Shown one piece after another: positions 44,853 to 54,821 of a stretch of DNA of 64,000 nucleotides (positions are counted from its first letter, which is position 1; the number at the start of each line of letters is the position of its first letter). Below the pieces are notes generated by a model, which saw only the letters and a program-made list of their open reading frames with translations, ran no database searches and was not told where the DNA came from. The stretch comes from Russula earlei (Eukaryota > Basidiomycota > Agaricomycetes > Russulales > Russulaceae), in contig JAGFNK010000295.1 in the NCBI GenBank assembly GCA_025769875.1, positions 1 to 64,000 of the forward strand, in the 5' to 3' direction. The translations under genes and the position numbers were made by a program.

Positions 44853-46247
44853 TCATGTGAAACTACTAAAGTGGCGGCTGAGACTGAGAAGACTGAGGCT
44901 GAGACTGAGAAGGTGGCAGCGGACTGAGCTGGTGTGACGGTGGAGGTGGACGGGGCAGAGGCAACGACTGAGGGCGACGGCAGCTGTGGCTGACAAGGGC
45001 GTGGCAGCGGTGGCTTGTGAGATGGTGGTGGAGGCAGTGGCATGTGGTGCTAAGACATTGGTGGCTGAGGCTGAGGCTACGGTGGCGGCTGACGAGACTA
45101 AGGCGGCTGGCAAGGCTAAGAGCGCGGTAGCGGCAGTTGACTGATCTGAAGCTGGGGCGATGGAGATGGCTGGTAAAACTAGGGGCGCGGTGGCGGTGGC
45201 TGAGACTGAGAAGGCTGAGGCTGAGGGCAGGGTGGAGACAGCAGCAGCTGGCAATGCTGGTGCTATGACAGACTGGGCTGAACTGACAAGTATGGGCAAG
45301 GCTAAGACGGAGACTGATGCGAAGTTGGTGGCTGGCACGACCGAGGCTACTGTGGTGACGGACGAGGCAACGGATGAGACTGAGGGCGACGAGACGACTG
45401 AGGGCGCGGGAGCAGATGAGATGAAGGCAGGGGTGGCAGACAAGGCTGCGAGGGCTGAAGTGGTGGGCGGCACTAAAACATTGGTGGGCAAGGTTGAGAT
45501 GGTGGTTGTGCATGGAGCTGAGACAGTGGCCATAGCAGGTGACACTGAGGGCGCGGGAGCTGGTTGGGCAAAGATGGGGACAGTGGCGATAGGTGATGTC
45601 ACGGCTGAGGCTACGGTGGTGGGGACAGACGAGGTGGCGACAATGGCAAATGCGGGCGATGCTGGGATGGCGAGGGCAGGTGGAGCTGAGGCGATGATGG
45701 CTGGCGAGTCAAGGATGGCGGGCGTGAATGAGGTGACAGGAATGGCGGACGAGGTGGGAACTGCAGGGACAATGGGCAAGGCAAGCGAGGCGGAGGCGAT
45801 GGTGCACAATGTAGGGACAGAGGCTGGAGCGGGCATGGGCGCAGGGTATGTGTAGTCGTCTTCGTCTTTGTCTGCAGAGCAGAGTTGGCGTTCCCACTGA
45901 ATGTCACAGGGACTCTGAGAGAATATCTTGACTAGTGTGTTGAATACTTCTTGGAAATCGACAAAGTGCCTCTGCTGTTTGTTCAGGCGCCAATGGCCGA
46001 GATGTTGGGAGACCATCCGGCAGTCATCTGGGTGGAGTCCGAGCCAGAATGACTCATTGCAATCTTTGTAGCACAGGTGGCACGCATGGACGAGGGGACT
46101 GCAGATTGCCCTGAAACTCTGGTAGAATTCGTCTATGTCTTCCTGGTCACACATGTGGAGTCTTGACAAGGAGGCAATAAGGTCCTCCAGATCCCACTTG
46201 AGCTTGAGGTATTCTAACTGAGTTGGCATGCTGACGGAGTGCGGCAC
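44853..46247 (-). CDS. Gag-like protein with long Ala/Ser/Pro/Val/Thr-rich tail
   Basis: 464 codons from ATG 46247. The first ~125 residues look like a Gag domain: LEYLKLKWDLEDLIASLSRL, EDIDEFYQSFRAICSPL, then ESFWLGLHPDDCRMVS, a pattern found repeatedly in Agaricomycete retroelement Gag proteins. The rest (residues ~130-450) is a low-complexity A/S/P/V/T run with no domain. The reading frame is open and the DNA keeps many CG dinucleotides, so it decayed less than its neighbours. Fragments of this tail occur near 7.7-8.2, 13.8-14.2, 19.6-20.0 and 51.9-52.0 kb. The L8 LTR downstream makes it the coding part of a non-autonomous LTR element. The plus-strand frame 45160-45855 is a shadow. Confidence 0.6.
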   Translation of the reverse strand: MPHSVSMPTQLEYLKLKWDLEDLIASLSRLHMCDQEDIDEFYQSFRAICSPLVHACHLCYKDCNESFWLGLHPDDCRMVSQHLGHWRLNKQQRHFVDFQEVFNTLVKIFSQSPCDIQWERQLCSADKDEDDYTYPAPMPAPASVPTLCTIASASLALPIVPAVPTSSAIPVTSFTPAILDSPAIIASAPPALAIPASPAFAIVATSSVPTTVASAVTSPIATVPIFAQPAPAPSVSPAMATVSAPCTTTISTLPTNVLVPPTTSALAALSATPAFISSAPAPSVVSSPSVSSVASSVTTVASVVPATNFASVSVLALPILVSSAQSVIAPALPAAAVSTLPSASAFSVSATATAPLVLPAISIAPASDQSTAATALLALPAALVSSAATVASASATNVLAPHATASTTISQATAATPLSATAAVALSRCLCPVHLHRHTSSVRCHLLSLSLSLLSLSRHFSSFT

Positions 46248-46799
46248 GTGGTGAAGACAGATGGCAGGTCGATGCAGGCAGTGTGACTGGCGTGGCTGCG
46301 ACTGTGGGTGTGGAGGGCCAAATGCGAGTTGGAAGGGAGCGGTGTGACTGATGCAGCTGAGACAGCAGGTGTGGTGGGAATGAGGGCAAAGGATGGTCAG
46401 AATGGAGAGGTGAGAGGGGCAATGAGTGGCTGGCCGTCACTCCGATCACACTGAAAACAATGTTGCACACCACAACACTTGAGTCAAAAACACTATGGGG
46501 CTGCCTCAAGACAGCCCATGGGTACAACATGAGGGAAAAATAATGGATATAGACCATGATTTTGAGTTGTAATTCATCTAATACACATGTGGAGGTGGCT
46601 TGAGTCCAGCTCCACCAATTCTCACTCAAATCTCATGAAAACAATGGGGCTGCCTAGCCCTCATTTGGTGATTCAGAGACAATAATGTTCATATGAATCG
46701 AAGCTGTTTTGAAGGAGTTATTTATCCCGCATGTTTGAGGGGGTTTCTGCACCGATTTGGGTGGAATTCAAGCTCTGCCAATGCGCTGAAAATGGCAAT
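46248..46799 (-). other. Upstream part of the Gag-like element, no 5' LTR found
   Basis: The minus strand is Ser/Pro/His-rich in one frame up to about 46440; beyond that are AT-richer sequences without coding sense. I find no L8-type 5' LTR here, so the element is probably 5'-truncated by the L5 LTR fragment. Confidence 0.4.
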
Positions 46800-47377
46800 A
46801 ATTGCTTATGTCCATTGATATTGTGTTGGGAATGCATTGATTGTATCTTTCTGAAGATGTACAGAAGAAGCAATGAGTAGCATTGCTTCTGTCCCAGATG
46901 TTCTTGTACCACCACGTACATTGCTTCCTTGATTAGGAAAGTACTTATGACACTGAGATTGCTACTAAGGAAACACTTAATGCTTCCAGCACTGAGATCA
47001 TTTACATAGAAGCAAGCTCGCTTCTATGAGTTGCCTTTTGCTTCTATAGCACCAACCAGTACTACAGTAGCACAAACCTTATCCCTGTAGGGCTATATAA
47101 AGCCCCCAGTCTGTAGCAGTTGAGCCCTAAGCTCGACTTAGTTTGCCAATCCCAAACAGTTGACTCCTACCCTGTTCTGCAGAGCCCCTCTCATCTTGTT
47201 GCCATACTCCAGAAGGATCTAACACTCCTTCCCCTCCATGAGTATTGCTTGCTTGACTCAAGCATATCTGCATTGGTAGGATGCGTTCATAGACGCAACC
47301 ATTGATCTTATTTAAGGCACTTTGGAGCCTTAACACATGACCATTGATCTTATTTAAGGTACTTTGGAGCCTTAACA
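46800..47377 (+). repeat. LTR, family L5, partial
   Basis: Matches the LTRs of element B from their GATATC/GATTGTATCTTTC region to the end GGAGCCTTAACA. TATATAA is near 47095 and GCCCTAAGCTCGACTTAG follows at the standard distance. The last ~40 bp are duplicated in tandem (about 47296-47335 and 47338-47377). Confidence 0.85.
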
Positions 47378-47641
47378 ATGCAACAGTGAATGGGACAAAG
47401 CTAAGCTTAGGGTATTCCCCAGCTTTTACAGGCACTTAAATACTGTATCTAGCAAGGCTGTACAGTACAATATGCAGAACAATAGATAATAGTGAGCCAA
47501 TAGCAAAAGGAGCTTAAACAATAGATGAAACACAAGGGACTATCTGCATCAAGGGATGAAATGGTAACCAAGGGAAATGGGGATGATGTAGTAAAAATAG
47601 GAAACAAGGGTTAGAGACAAAACAAGGGGGAGATCACAACA
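47378..47641 (-). repeat. LTR, family L1, partial (reverse)
   Basis: Collinear with 6250-6522 of the A1 LTR, including GGGACAAAGCTAAGCTTAGGG and the end AGATCACAACA. It abuts the L5 fragment. Confidence 0.85.
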
Positions 47642-47947
47642 CATATGTGCAGATGATTCACATTGGGAACCATGTCAACATCCTTCTCCTTGCATCCTGC
47701 CTTCCATGCAGCCCTGGCCCAGTTTGTTTCAGTGACCATGTCAGGATAGTTATTCATTGTGCTGAGGTCAGCATGATAGTGAGTAATCACTGCACTGATG
47801 ACATCCTGGATGTCCACTCTGAAGTCCTTGGCCTTTGGGCACCCATCAACTGAGTGTACCCACCTGACTTGTGTGCAGGGCCAGGGTCCAAGTCTGATGA
47901 ATGGACTAAGGGGTGGGAGTTTGGGCATTGGCAGGGGAAGACAATAG
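47642..47947 (-). other. Unrecognised coding remnant
   Basis: A minus-strand frame (47611-47928) reads QVRWVHSVDGCPKAKDFRVD and onward. It is open for about 100 codons but matches nothing I know. Probably an old mobile-element remnant. Confidence 0.3.
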
Positions 47948-48186
47948 TGTCATGAACAATTCCCCAGAAAGGGCCCTTAAAGGACCCTTCCATATTAGAG
48001 GTAACCCAACTTCTATGATGCCACCCTGTTCACACAACCAAAAGGGGTCAGTAGAGGTGTCCACAATATCATGCACACATTGTTGTGTGATTGATTCTAG
48101 GCACAATTGACATACAGCAAGCCCTACTTAGTGGCAACCCTTCTAGTAATAAAAGACAGTATTAAAGGCTCCCTAAAGACCCTTGA
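47948..48186 (+). repeat. LTR, family L3, fragment
   Basis: First ~240 bp of the L3 LTR (TGTCATGAACAATTCCCC and onward), cut where the L4 LTR begins. Confidence 0.88.
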
Positions 48187-49075
48187 TGTTACAACATTTT
48201 CCTTTTACATTTACCTCTTACCTTTTACAATGGACTGTTAGCCTTTGTATGTCCCTTTACTTACTGGTCTCATGATCTCTTACATCTTGTGATCCCTTCT
48301 GTGTTATCATGTGATCCATACATGTCCGAGTAACACTGGATTGCTGTTACTTTCCCTTTGTTTGGTTCTCTTCCCATTTATATTTGTTTCTTAGCTTTGA
48401 CTGTGCAATGCTGTGCATTTACTGTGCAGCACAGTTACTTGGTTATGACTCATTTGTGGCCTCATCCTTATGACTCATACTTATTATGACTCCTACTATA
48501 CTAGTAGCACAGTCAAAGTGCAGCTATTGCTGTACTTCTCCTGTATATATAAGCTCAGTACTTTGTGACCAAAGCCCTAAGCTTGGTCTCTTGTATAATC
48601 CAACCTACTCTTGTCCAACATATTTGCCTGCAACCCACCTCACTCCTAATCCTCAAACCACATCCACCTCTCCATTTCATCAACTCTTCACACACACACA
48701 CCATCCACCATCTACTCTCTCCTTATCCCTTCCTCCTCTAAGAGTCTCTCTTCACTCTACTGAGAAGAGCTCTCCTCCTTAAAGACCTACCTTCCTCTTC
48801 TCTCTGCATGTTAAAGGTCTACAATGGACTTGAATGCATATAGCTAGTGGAACTGGCCCTAGTCTATCCCATTAAAAACTTACCCTAGCTTCTCAATCAA
48901 TGGAATGAGTTGCACTAGGAAGGGACTATTGGCCATAACCTGTTTAGCATAAAACACTTCGACTGCTGCAGGGATCCTTACTCTTTACAATGGGAACTAG
49001 CCCATTTACTTGAACACTCTTCAACTATTAACTTGACTTCAGGCTTGAGAACTGACATGGCAAGTTACCATGACA
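48187..49075 (+). repeat. 5' LTR, family L4 (889 bp)
   Basis: Begins TGTTACAACATTT and ends GTTACCATGACA. TATATAA is at 48546, with AAGCTT inside GCCCTAAGCTTGGTCTC at 48579, 33 nt later. A primer binding site complementary to this motif follows the LTR, so it is a 5' LTR. It inserted into the L3 fragment. Confidence 0.88.
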
Positions 49076-49077
49076 TC

Positions 49078-49089
49078 AGACCAAGCTTA
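49078..49089 (+). promoter_or_regulatory. Self-priming primer binding site of the L4 element
   Basis: AGACCAAGCTTA, two bases after the LTR end, is the exact 12-nt reverse complement of TAAGCTTGGTCT in the LTR (48578-48589). Confidence 0.75.
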
Positions 49090-49510
49090 ATGTTTCACAA
49101 CAGCTTCTACATTGGATTTACCTGTTATCCCTGAACCTTCTATTGAACCAGCTTCCTCATCTAACCCTCTTGAACAATGAACTGTCACTCAATGCAATCA
49201 AGACAACCTACCTGAATGAATCACTGGTAAAGCCTTTTGGCACAACACCCCACCAGAAGTAGGATACTACCTCCACATCAAAAATCTTTATCACCCTATT
49301 GAATTTATCAATGGATGTTGGTACAGACTCGATAGACAATACATTGAAATCCACCTCAAATATGCCACTCACAAAGGCCTCCTCCTTGATAATGAAGAAC
49401 ACAGTTTAGGAACTTGGGATGAATCAGATCCCCAGTACCAACTTTTTCAATATCAACCTTCACCTTTACTAGGAAGACATCATTTATCTTCTGCTAAAGA
49501 ATCTAATTGA
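49090..49510 (+). pseudogene. N-terminal Gag remnant of the L4 element
   Basis: The plus strand reads FWHNTPPEVGYYLHIKNLYH, then IEFINGCWYRLDRQYIEIHL and a stop near 49508. The I-E-F-I-N-x-x-W core is shared with Gag of families A and B. The rest of the element is lost; an ACTGGTC-rich repeat follows. Confidence 0.65.
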
Positions 49511-49804
49511 CCTTCCTCTTGATCTTGAACTACACAACCTTCACCTAGGTTATCACCTGTGCATAGTGCTTTCAGGTCAGGTCACATTGACTGCAAAAGA
49601 CTGCTTGACTGAACCCAACCTGACTGATCATGAGTGAACTTTCAGTCAAGGTCAAACTGGATTGTAGAATGTCCAGTCACAGTCACATCAACTTTCAAGA
49701 CTGATAAAAACTGGTCAAGACTGGTGTGCCTGGGATTTCTGTCAAGATTTCATGGGTTTTGAGGATTATGGTCATAACTAGTCATAAGTAAAGCATGACT
49801 GGAA
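49511..49804 (+). other. ACTGGTC-rich interspersed repeat
   Basis: Rich in ACTGGTCA/TGACTG motifs; related to 53080-53290, 19500-19605, 25640-25790 and 31140-31260. No coding sequence. Confidence 0.5.
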
Positions 49805-50143
49805 TGTCATGAACCATTCTCCGGCTGGTTACCTGACCATGTACCTAGTGAGTACCCAAGGAGAGAGAGAGCCCCCATGAGAAGTTGGACACAGGCACAA
49901 AGAGGAGTTCTCAAGCCAATCAGAGGAGAAGGGGACACCAAAGCTTGCTTGTCATTCCAGAGGGTAAGTAGAGAGATTAAGTACAGAATACAGGGGAGTA
50001 CAAAGGAAAATAGGAGATTGAAAAACAACGGAGCATAGAGATTGTCTATGCTGCACACAGAAAAAAAATGCACATCTCAATGCATGAAAATTGTGGATGT
50101 GGGAAAAGATGCATTGCATGCCATCATGGTTTCAGACCTGACA
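49805..50143 (-). repeat. Putative short LTR, family L9
   Basis: On the minus strand it runs from TGTCAGGTCTG (50143) to GGTTCATGACA (49805). Just upstream on the minus strand is CCCCCCAGGAGG (50144-50155), the same polypurine-like tract as before L8. No second copy is in the window, so the 3' border is tentative. Confidence 0.45.
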
Positions 50144-51030
50144 CCTCCTGGGGGGTTGAAATGTTGACCATCCCCAGTCAAACCTTCTTGAGTGAGCTTC
50201 AGCATTGGGCACATGGCCTTGTTGCCATGCCAGAGTAGTGGGCGTGTTGCAGCAGAGCAGCAAGGTGGCGTGGCATGCTTGCAGCATGTTGAATGTGTTG
50301 TTGCACCTCATGGTGTTGCCAAGCATTGGCTGCATTGTTGTTGTTGCTGCTGCTGTTGATGCAGAGGCGGTGGCAGTGGCGGTGGCAAGGGTGAGGGTGG
50401 TGGTGAGAGAGGGTGGTGGCGCATGGGGTGGCTTGCGTGGGGGTGGCAGTTTGTTGTGTTGTGGCGGTGGTGGCGAGGTTGTCTCCACTGCAGGTGGTGG
50501 CAGCAGACATGGGCAGTGATGTGTGAGTGGACAGGGAGGTGATGTGGGAGGTGGTGTGTGGCATGATGTTAGCATTGGTGGTGGCTTCTCCTGCATGACA
50601 GCATGGCAGCAGGGTCTGATCATTCTGTGGGGTGGTGTTGTGGCATATGCTTCTGAGGTGGCGGCGTGCTCTTTGTTTTCCAGTTATCTGTGCATTCTTT
50701 CTCTATTTGCTCCTCATTAACATCTTTTATGAGGCGTGGCAGCAAGACAGTGGTTGGTGGATACAAGATGGCAGTGTGGTCAGGAAGCAGGGGCGTGGGT
50801 GGCAAGCATGAGTTCATAGGCATAAGTGTAGGGGTGATGGCAGAGACAGGATGGAGCAGGGGCAACAACAGAGGGCATGGTGGTTGACAGAGAGGGAACA
50901 GCAGTGGGCGACGCAGGCATTAGTGCGGAGACAAACACTGATATTGAGATTGCAGAGAGAGGGTCACAGAGTACAACAATACAACCAAGAACCCTTCACA
51001 AGTGGGCTAATGTGTCAGTAAGGGATGATG
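50144..51030 (-). other. Internal Pro/Thr/His-rich part of an L8/L9-type element
   Basis: The minus strand at 50132-50623 is Pro/Thr/Ala-rich (PPPAVETTSPPPPQ) and parallels 44140-44856. No recognisable domain. The remaining part to 51030 holds no gene I can support. Confidence 0.45.
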
Positions 51031-51985
51031 GTGCTGCTCAAGACAGTGAGGTATAGCTGGTTTAGGTACTGATAAGGATTCAAATTTGACTGCGCAATGT
51101 TTTGTGTTGCAGTGATCCAGTTCATGAAGCTGTCCCCTCGGGTTTAAGGCCTCAGGATCTTCGATAAATCGAACTGTGGTGGCAGCAAAGATAAACAATC
51201 CATCTAATAGTTGGACAAGTGCATGGACATCATTCTGAGTGAACCAATTCCATTCTTGGAGGCCATCATTGCGAGACCCAACATGAGTAAGCTCATGCAT
51301 CAAAAACATTTCAATGTCATGATCTACAGACAATTTTGGAATCTCGTGATGGAAGAGTGCATGTGTATGTGACTGGAGACAAGGAGAGAGGGATGGCATG
51401 TGCAGTTTAGGCTTGGGTCGACTGGTGAGGAAGATGGAGAAGGTGATCAATGTGGGCTGAAAGCACTGACACGATGAATGAGGTTGTGTCATCATCTTTG
51501 CACTCATTCAGGGCATCTAACACAATGACAGCCAGTGATGGAAATGGTTGCCCGGTGCTGATGGACTTTTGGATCAGTTCAATGATGAGCTTCAGTAATT
51601 GGTTTGATGGATCAGAATACCAAATGTCTGGATTGGCTTTGAATGCTTTCTTGCATAAAACATGCAAGTGGTTGGTGGAACATTGTGCCCAGTTGGTGAG
51701 CAATTGAGCTGAATACAAGCTTTGGATTGTTTCACTCACTATCATTACCTAAGAAGAAACTTGCAGGCAAGCCAATTGTTGCTGTCACAATACTCAGCAA
51801 CACTTTGTGTGATGGTGGACTTGCTGGTACTGGCCACACCAGACAACCAGAAGATGCAGTGCCTGTTTGGATTGATGTGAATAGGTTCAACCAGGGCAGT
51901 GATGGGGCATGTGACTGAGGCTGCAACAGTGATGACGGTGGGCGAAAGCGGGGGCTGTGATGACAGTGGACGAGGCAAAGATGGC
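51031..51985 (-). pseudogene. NACHT-type NTPase (NLR-like) pseudogene
   Basis: Minus-strand fragments in two or three frames are collinear with a NACHT domain. IFWLSGVASTSKSTITQSVA (about 51780-51850) corresponds to Walker A, but the usual GTGKST is STSKST, losing a key glycine. Next comes FKANPDIWYSDPSNQLLKLI, then FPSLAVIVLDALNECKDDDT (about 51490-51545), the Walker B with VIDALDECKD-type sequence, then LTSRPKP and SVDHDIEMFLMHEL, and GLFIFAATTVRFIEDP, all familiar from basidiomycete NACHT proteins. Such proteins act in fungal self/non-self recognition and cell death. Frameshifts and the damaged P-loop make it a pseudogene. Upstream, the coding strand passes into the Ala/Ser/Pro-rich Gag-like remnant. 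Confidence 0.85.
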
Positions 51986-52038
51986 GGTCATACGTGGAGC
52001 TGAGGCAATGGCCACAACAGGTGACACCGAGGGTGTGG

Positions 52039-52575
52039 TGTAAGGTGAGCCATATTGCTGGCCTTGGAACCACATGTGGACTGCGTGCAACACATGATGC
52101 TTGGCCTCCTCCCACACCTTGCCTCCTTCCTTGCATCTCATCCTCAGCCCTCACCACACCACAAGCCACCTTGCACCTGACATCAAGACCTTGATTGCAT
52201 TGCCCAGTCCTTGCCACTGACCACATGCACATGCCATGCCTCGGCACATGTGACGTGTTCACATCTCAGGCCTTTCACCATGGCCTAGACCTTCTCAACC
52301 AGTCTCGATTCTCTTTCATGCCTATCTCCCTTTCGTGCCTTTCATCCTTAGTACTTCTCTCCTGTATATAAAACACCTAGCTACTCTGTAGTAAAAAAAA
52401 AGGAAGTGGAATACAGTCTTCTTGAGTTCCCTCTACCTTCAGTCAGAAACAACCACGTGTGAGTGATCTTGCTCTCCTCTCCTCTCCTTCTATTCTCCCT
52501 TCCCCCTCTTTTCTGCTTGCTCTTGGGTCAAGACAACTGTCTCAGATTGCCATCCAGCCCCATGAACTCTGTGCA
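52039..52575 (+). repeat. LTR, family L8 (537 bp)
   Basis: Plus-strand LTR from TGTAAGGTGAGCC to ACTCTGTGCA, collinear with the reverse complement of 43668-44178 (CATTGCCCAGTCCTTGCCAC, CTTCTCAACCAGTCTCGATTC, TACTTCTCTCCTGTATATAA). No target duplication is evident. Confidence 0.7.
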
Positions 52576-53344
52576 CCCTGGTTTGGCTTGCTACAGCGGG
52601 AGCTGGCAGGGCAGAGATGGGGGGGTGTAGAGGTGGTGGTGGACATGGCAGAGGAGGCTGGGGCATGTACAGATGTGGGAACGGATGCAACTGGGAGTGA
52701 GACAGCCGTGGTTGGTGAAATGGGATTGATGACAGCAGGTGGGACAAAGGCAAAGGTGACTGGAGGAGGGGCATGAGCGGGCAACATGGAGGTGATGGTG
52801 GTAACATCATTGGAGGTGGAGGAGAGGGAGTGTGCATCAAAGGTGAGAGGCAGAGAGCATGGAGGCATTTGCATGTGTGATGTGGTGGTGGAAGAGAGGG
52901 AGTTGTGGGGTGTGTGTGTTGGGCATCTGGTGGCTGGCTGGTTTCTTGCAGCAGAATGGAAGTGGAAGGGAGAGACAGAGAGAGGAATGACTGAGACAAG
53001 AGAGGGAGGGATGTGAATGCAACATGAATGGGAGAGATGGCAGCAGGTGGGTGTGTGAGACAGCAGGGGGTGACATGACTTACCTGGTCGAGAACTGGTT
53101 TCAACCAGTCATCCTCCCATTTCAGTTGAGACTGGTCTGAACTGGTCAAATGACTGCAAATGACCATGTGTAACCAGTCATGTGCAGTCCAATCCGGTTT
53201 TTTCAGGATTGGGCAAACCAGGCAGCCAGTCACAGTCATGGTCACACCAAAATTGTGGGAAAAACTTGGACTTGACTGGACTTTGATGCACACTATGTAC
53301 AAAGCAAGCAGTCCATAGCAAAGGTGAGAAGTAAACATAAAAGG
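52576..53344 (+). other. Low-complexity remnant plus ACTGGTC repeat
   Basis: 52576-53060 is the reverse-complement relative of the Pro/Ser-rich tract at 22800-23560. 53080-53290 is an ACCAGTC-motif repeat. No intact gene. Confidence 0.5.
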
Positions 53345-53418
53345 AAATGTTGTAACAATCGGGGTAATGTACAAAAATAGGAACAAGGGTTAGTGATGAA
53401 CAAGGGGAGATCACAACA
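53345..53418 (-). repeat. LTR, family L1, small fragment
   Basis: AAATAGGAACAAGGGTTAG and GGGGAGATCACAACA match the 5' end of L1 (compare 47590-47641), inserted in the reversed L4 copy. Confidence 0.65.
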
Positions 53419-53531
53419 AACATGCAGAGAGGAGAGGAAGGTAGGTCTTTAAGGATGAGAGCTCTTCTCAGTAGAGTGAAGAGAGACTGTTCTTAGGGGA
53501 GGAAGGGATAAGGAGAGAGTAGATGGTGGAT

Positions 53532-53573
<42 letters not shown>

Positions 53574-54018
53574 GAGTTGATGAAATGGAGAGGTGGATGT
53601 GGTTTGAGGATTAGGAGTGAGGTGGGTTGCAGGCAAATATGTTGGACAAGAGTAGGTTGAATTCTACAAGAGACCAAGCTTAGGGCTTTGGTCACAAAGT
53701 ACTGACCTTATATATATAGGAGAAGCACAGCAATAGCTGTGCTTTGACTGTGCTACTAGTATAGTAGGAGTCATAATAAGTAGGAGTCATAGAAATGAGG
53801 CCACAAATGAGTCAGAAGGAGATGACTGTGCTTCACAGTAGGTGTGCAGCATTGCACAGTCGAAACTAAAAAGCAAATATAATATAAAAGGAAAGAGAAC
53901 CAAACAAAGGGAAAGTAACAGCAATCCAGTGTTACCTGGACATGTATGGATCACATGATAACAGAGAAAGGATCACAAGACATAAGGGATCACAAGACCA
54001 TTAAGTAAAGGGACATAT
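53419..54018 (-). repeat. LTR, family L4, partial (reverse)
   Basis: Reverse complement of 48240-48813. It carries a long GT tract. Its left edge meets an L1 fragment and its right edge is cut by the 5' LTR of element B. Confidence 0.88.
53533..53571 (+). repeat. (GT)n microsatellite
   Basis: About 19 uninterrupted GT units within the reversed L4 LTR; the sister copies have only short CA runs here. Confidence 0.95.
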
Positions 54019-54638
54019 TGTTACTGAGTGGTTTGGGGTCCGGAAGATGCCAGAACACCTGAACTAAGACTGCACTGTTTGCATCATGTGTGTGTCAGAT
54101 CTTGATTGTTTATGTTTGTTGATATCGCATTTGTAACTGCGTTGATTGTATCTTTCTGAAGATGTATTGAAGAAGCAATGAGTAGCATTGCTTCTGTTCC
54201 AGATGTTCCTGTACTGCCACGTATGTCGCTTCCTTGATTAGGAAAGTACTTATGACACCGAGATTGCTACTAGGGAAGCACTTAATGCTTCCAGCACCAA
54301 GATTGTTTACATAGAAGCAACCTCACTTCTATGAGCTGCGTTTTGCTTCTATAGCACCAACCAGTACTACAGTAGCACAAACCTTATCCCTGTAGGGCTA
54401 TATAAGGCCCCCAGTTGTAACAGTTGAGCCCTAAGCTTGACTTAGTTTGCCAATCCCAAACAGTTGACTCCTACCCCATCTGCAGAGCCCCTCTCATCTT
54501 GTTGCCATACTCCAGAAGGATCTAACACTCCTTCCCCTCCACGAGTATTGCTTGCTTGACTCAAGCATATCTGCATTGGTAAGATGCGTTCATAGACACA
54601 ACCATTGATCTTATTTAAGGCACTTTGGAGCCTTAACA
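54019..54638 (+). repeat. 5' LTR of element B, family L5 (620 bp)
   Basis: TGTTACTGAG..GAGCCTTAACA. TATATAA at 54399-54405; AAGCTTGACTTA at 54433-54444, exactly 34 nt later. Confidence 0.95.
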
Positions 54639-54650
54639 TAAGTCAAGCTT
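54639..54650 (+). promoter_or_regulatory. Self-priming primer binding site of element B
   Basis: TAAGTCAAGCTT begins at the first base after the LTR and is the exact 12-nt reverse complement of LTR bases 54433-54444, which lie at the predicted transcript start. Confidence 0.85.
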
Positions 54651-54821
54651 CTATCACAGACATCGCTGTGAAAGCTGAACCAGAAATAGGCAGGAAGCCT
54701 TAGGACTAGGATCTAGTGATCATATGGTCAGCAACCTACACTGAAGTAGTCAAGAGAGAGAATCTATACAGACCTCTCCATGACAAAAAGAAGTTGTACT
54801 ACATGACTCTCGACGAGCAGC

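Noticed and set aside
44140..44856. Minus-strand 238-codon Pro/His-rich frame as a gene
   Set aside because: Extreme composition, runs across a polypurine tract into an LTR, and its relative at 50132-50623 is equally uninformative; kept only as internal retroelement sequence.
45160..45855. Plus-strand 231-codon open frame rich in Ala/Glu/Thr/Gly
   Set aside because: Complement of the low-complexity tail of the minus-strand Gag-like gene; its composition is explained by the repeated codons on the other strand.
47127..47435. Minus-strand frame across the L5 LTR
   Set aside because: It spans a duplicated LTR end and an LTR-LTR junction, so it is not a gene.
53400..53430. Target duplication for the small L1 fragment
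   Set aside because: The fragment is truncated on one side, so no pair can be tested.
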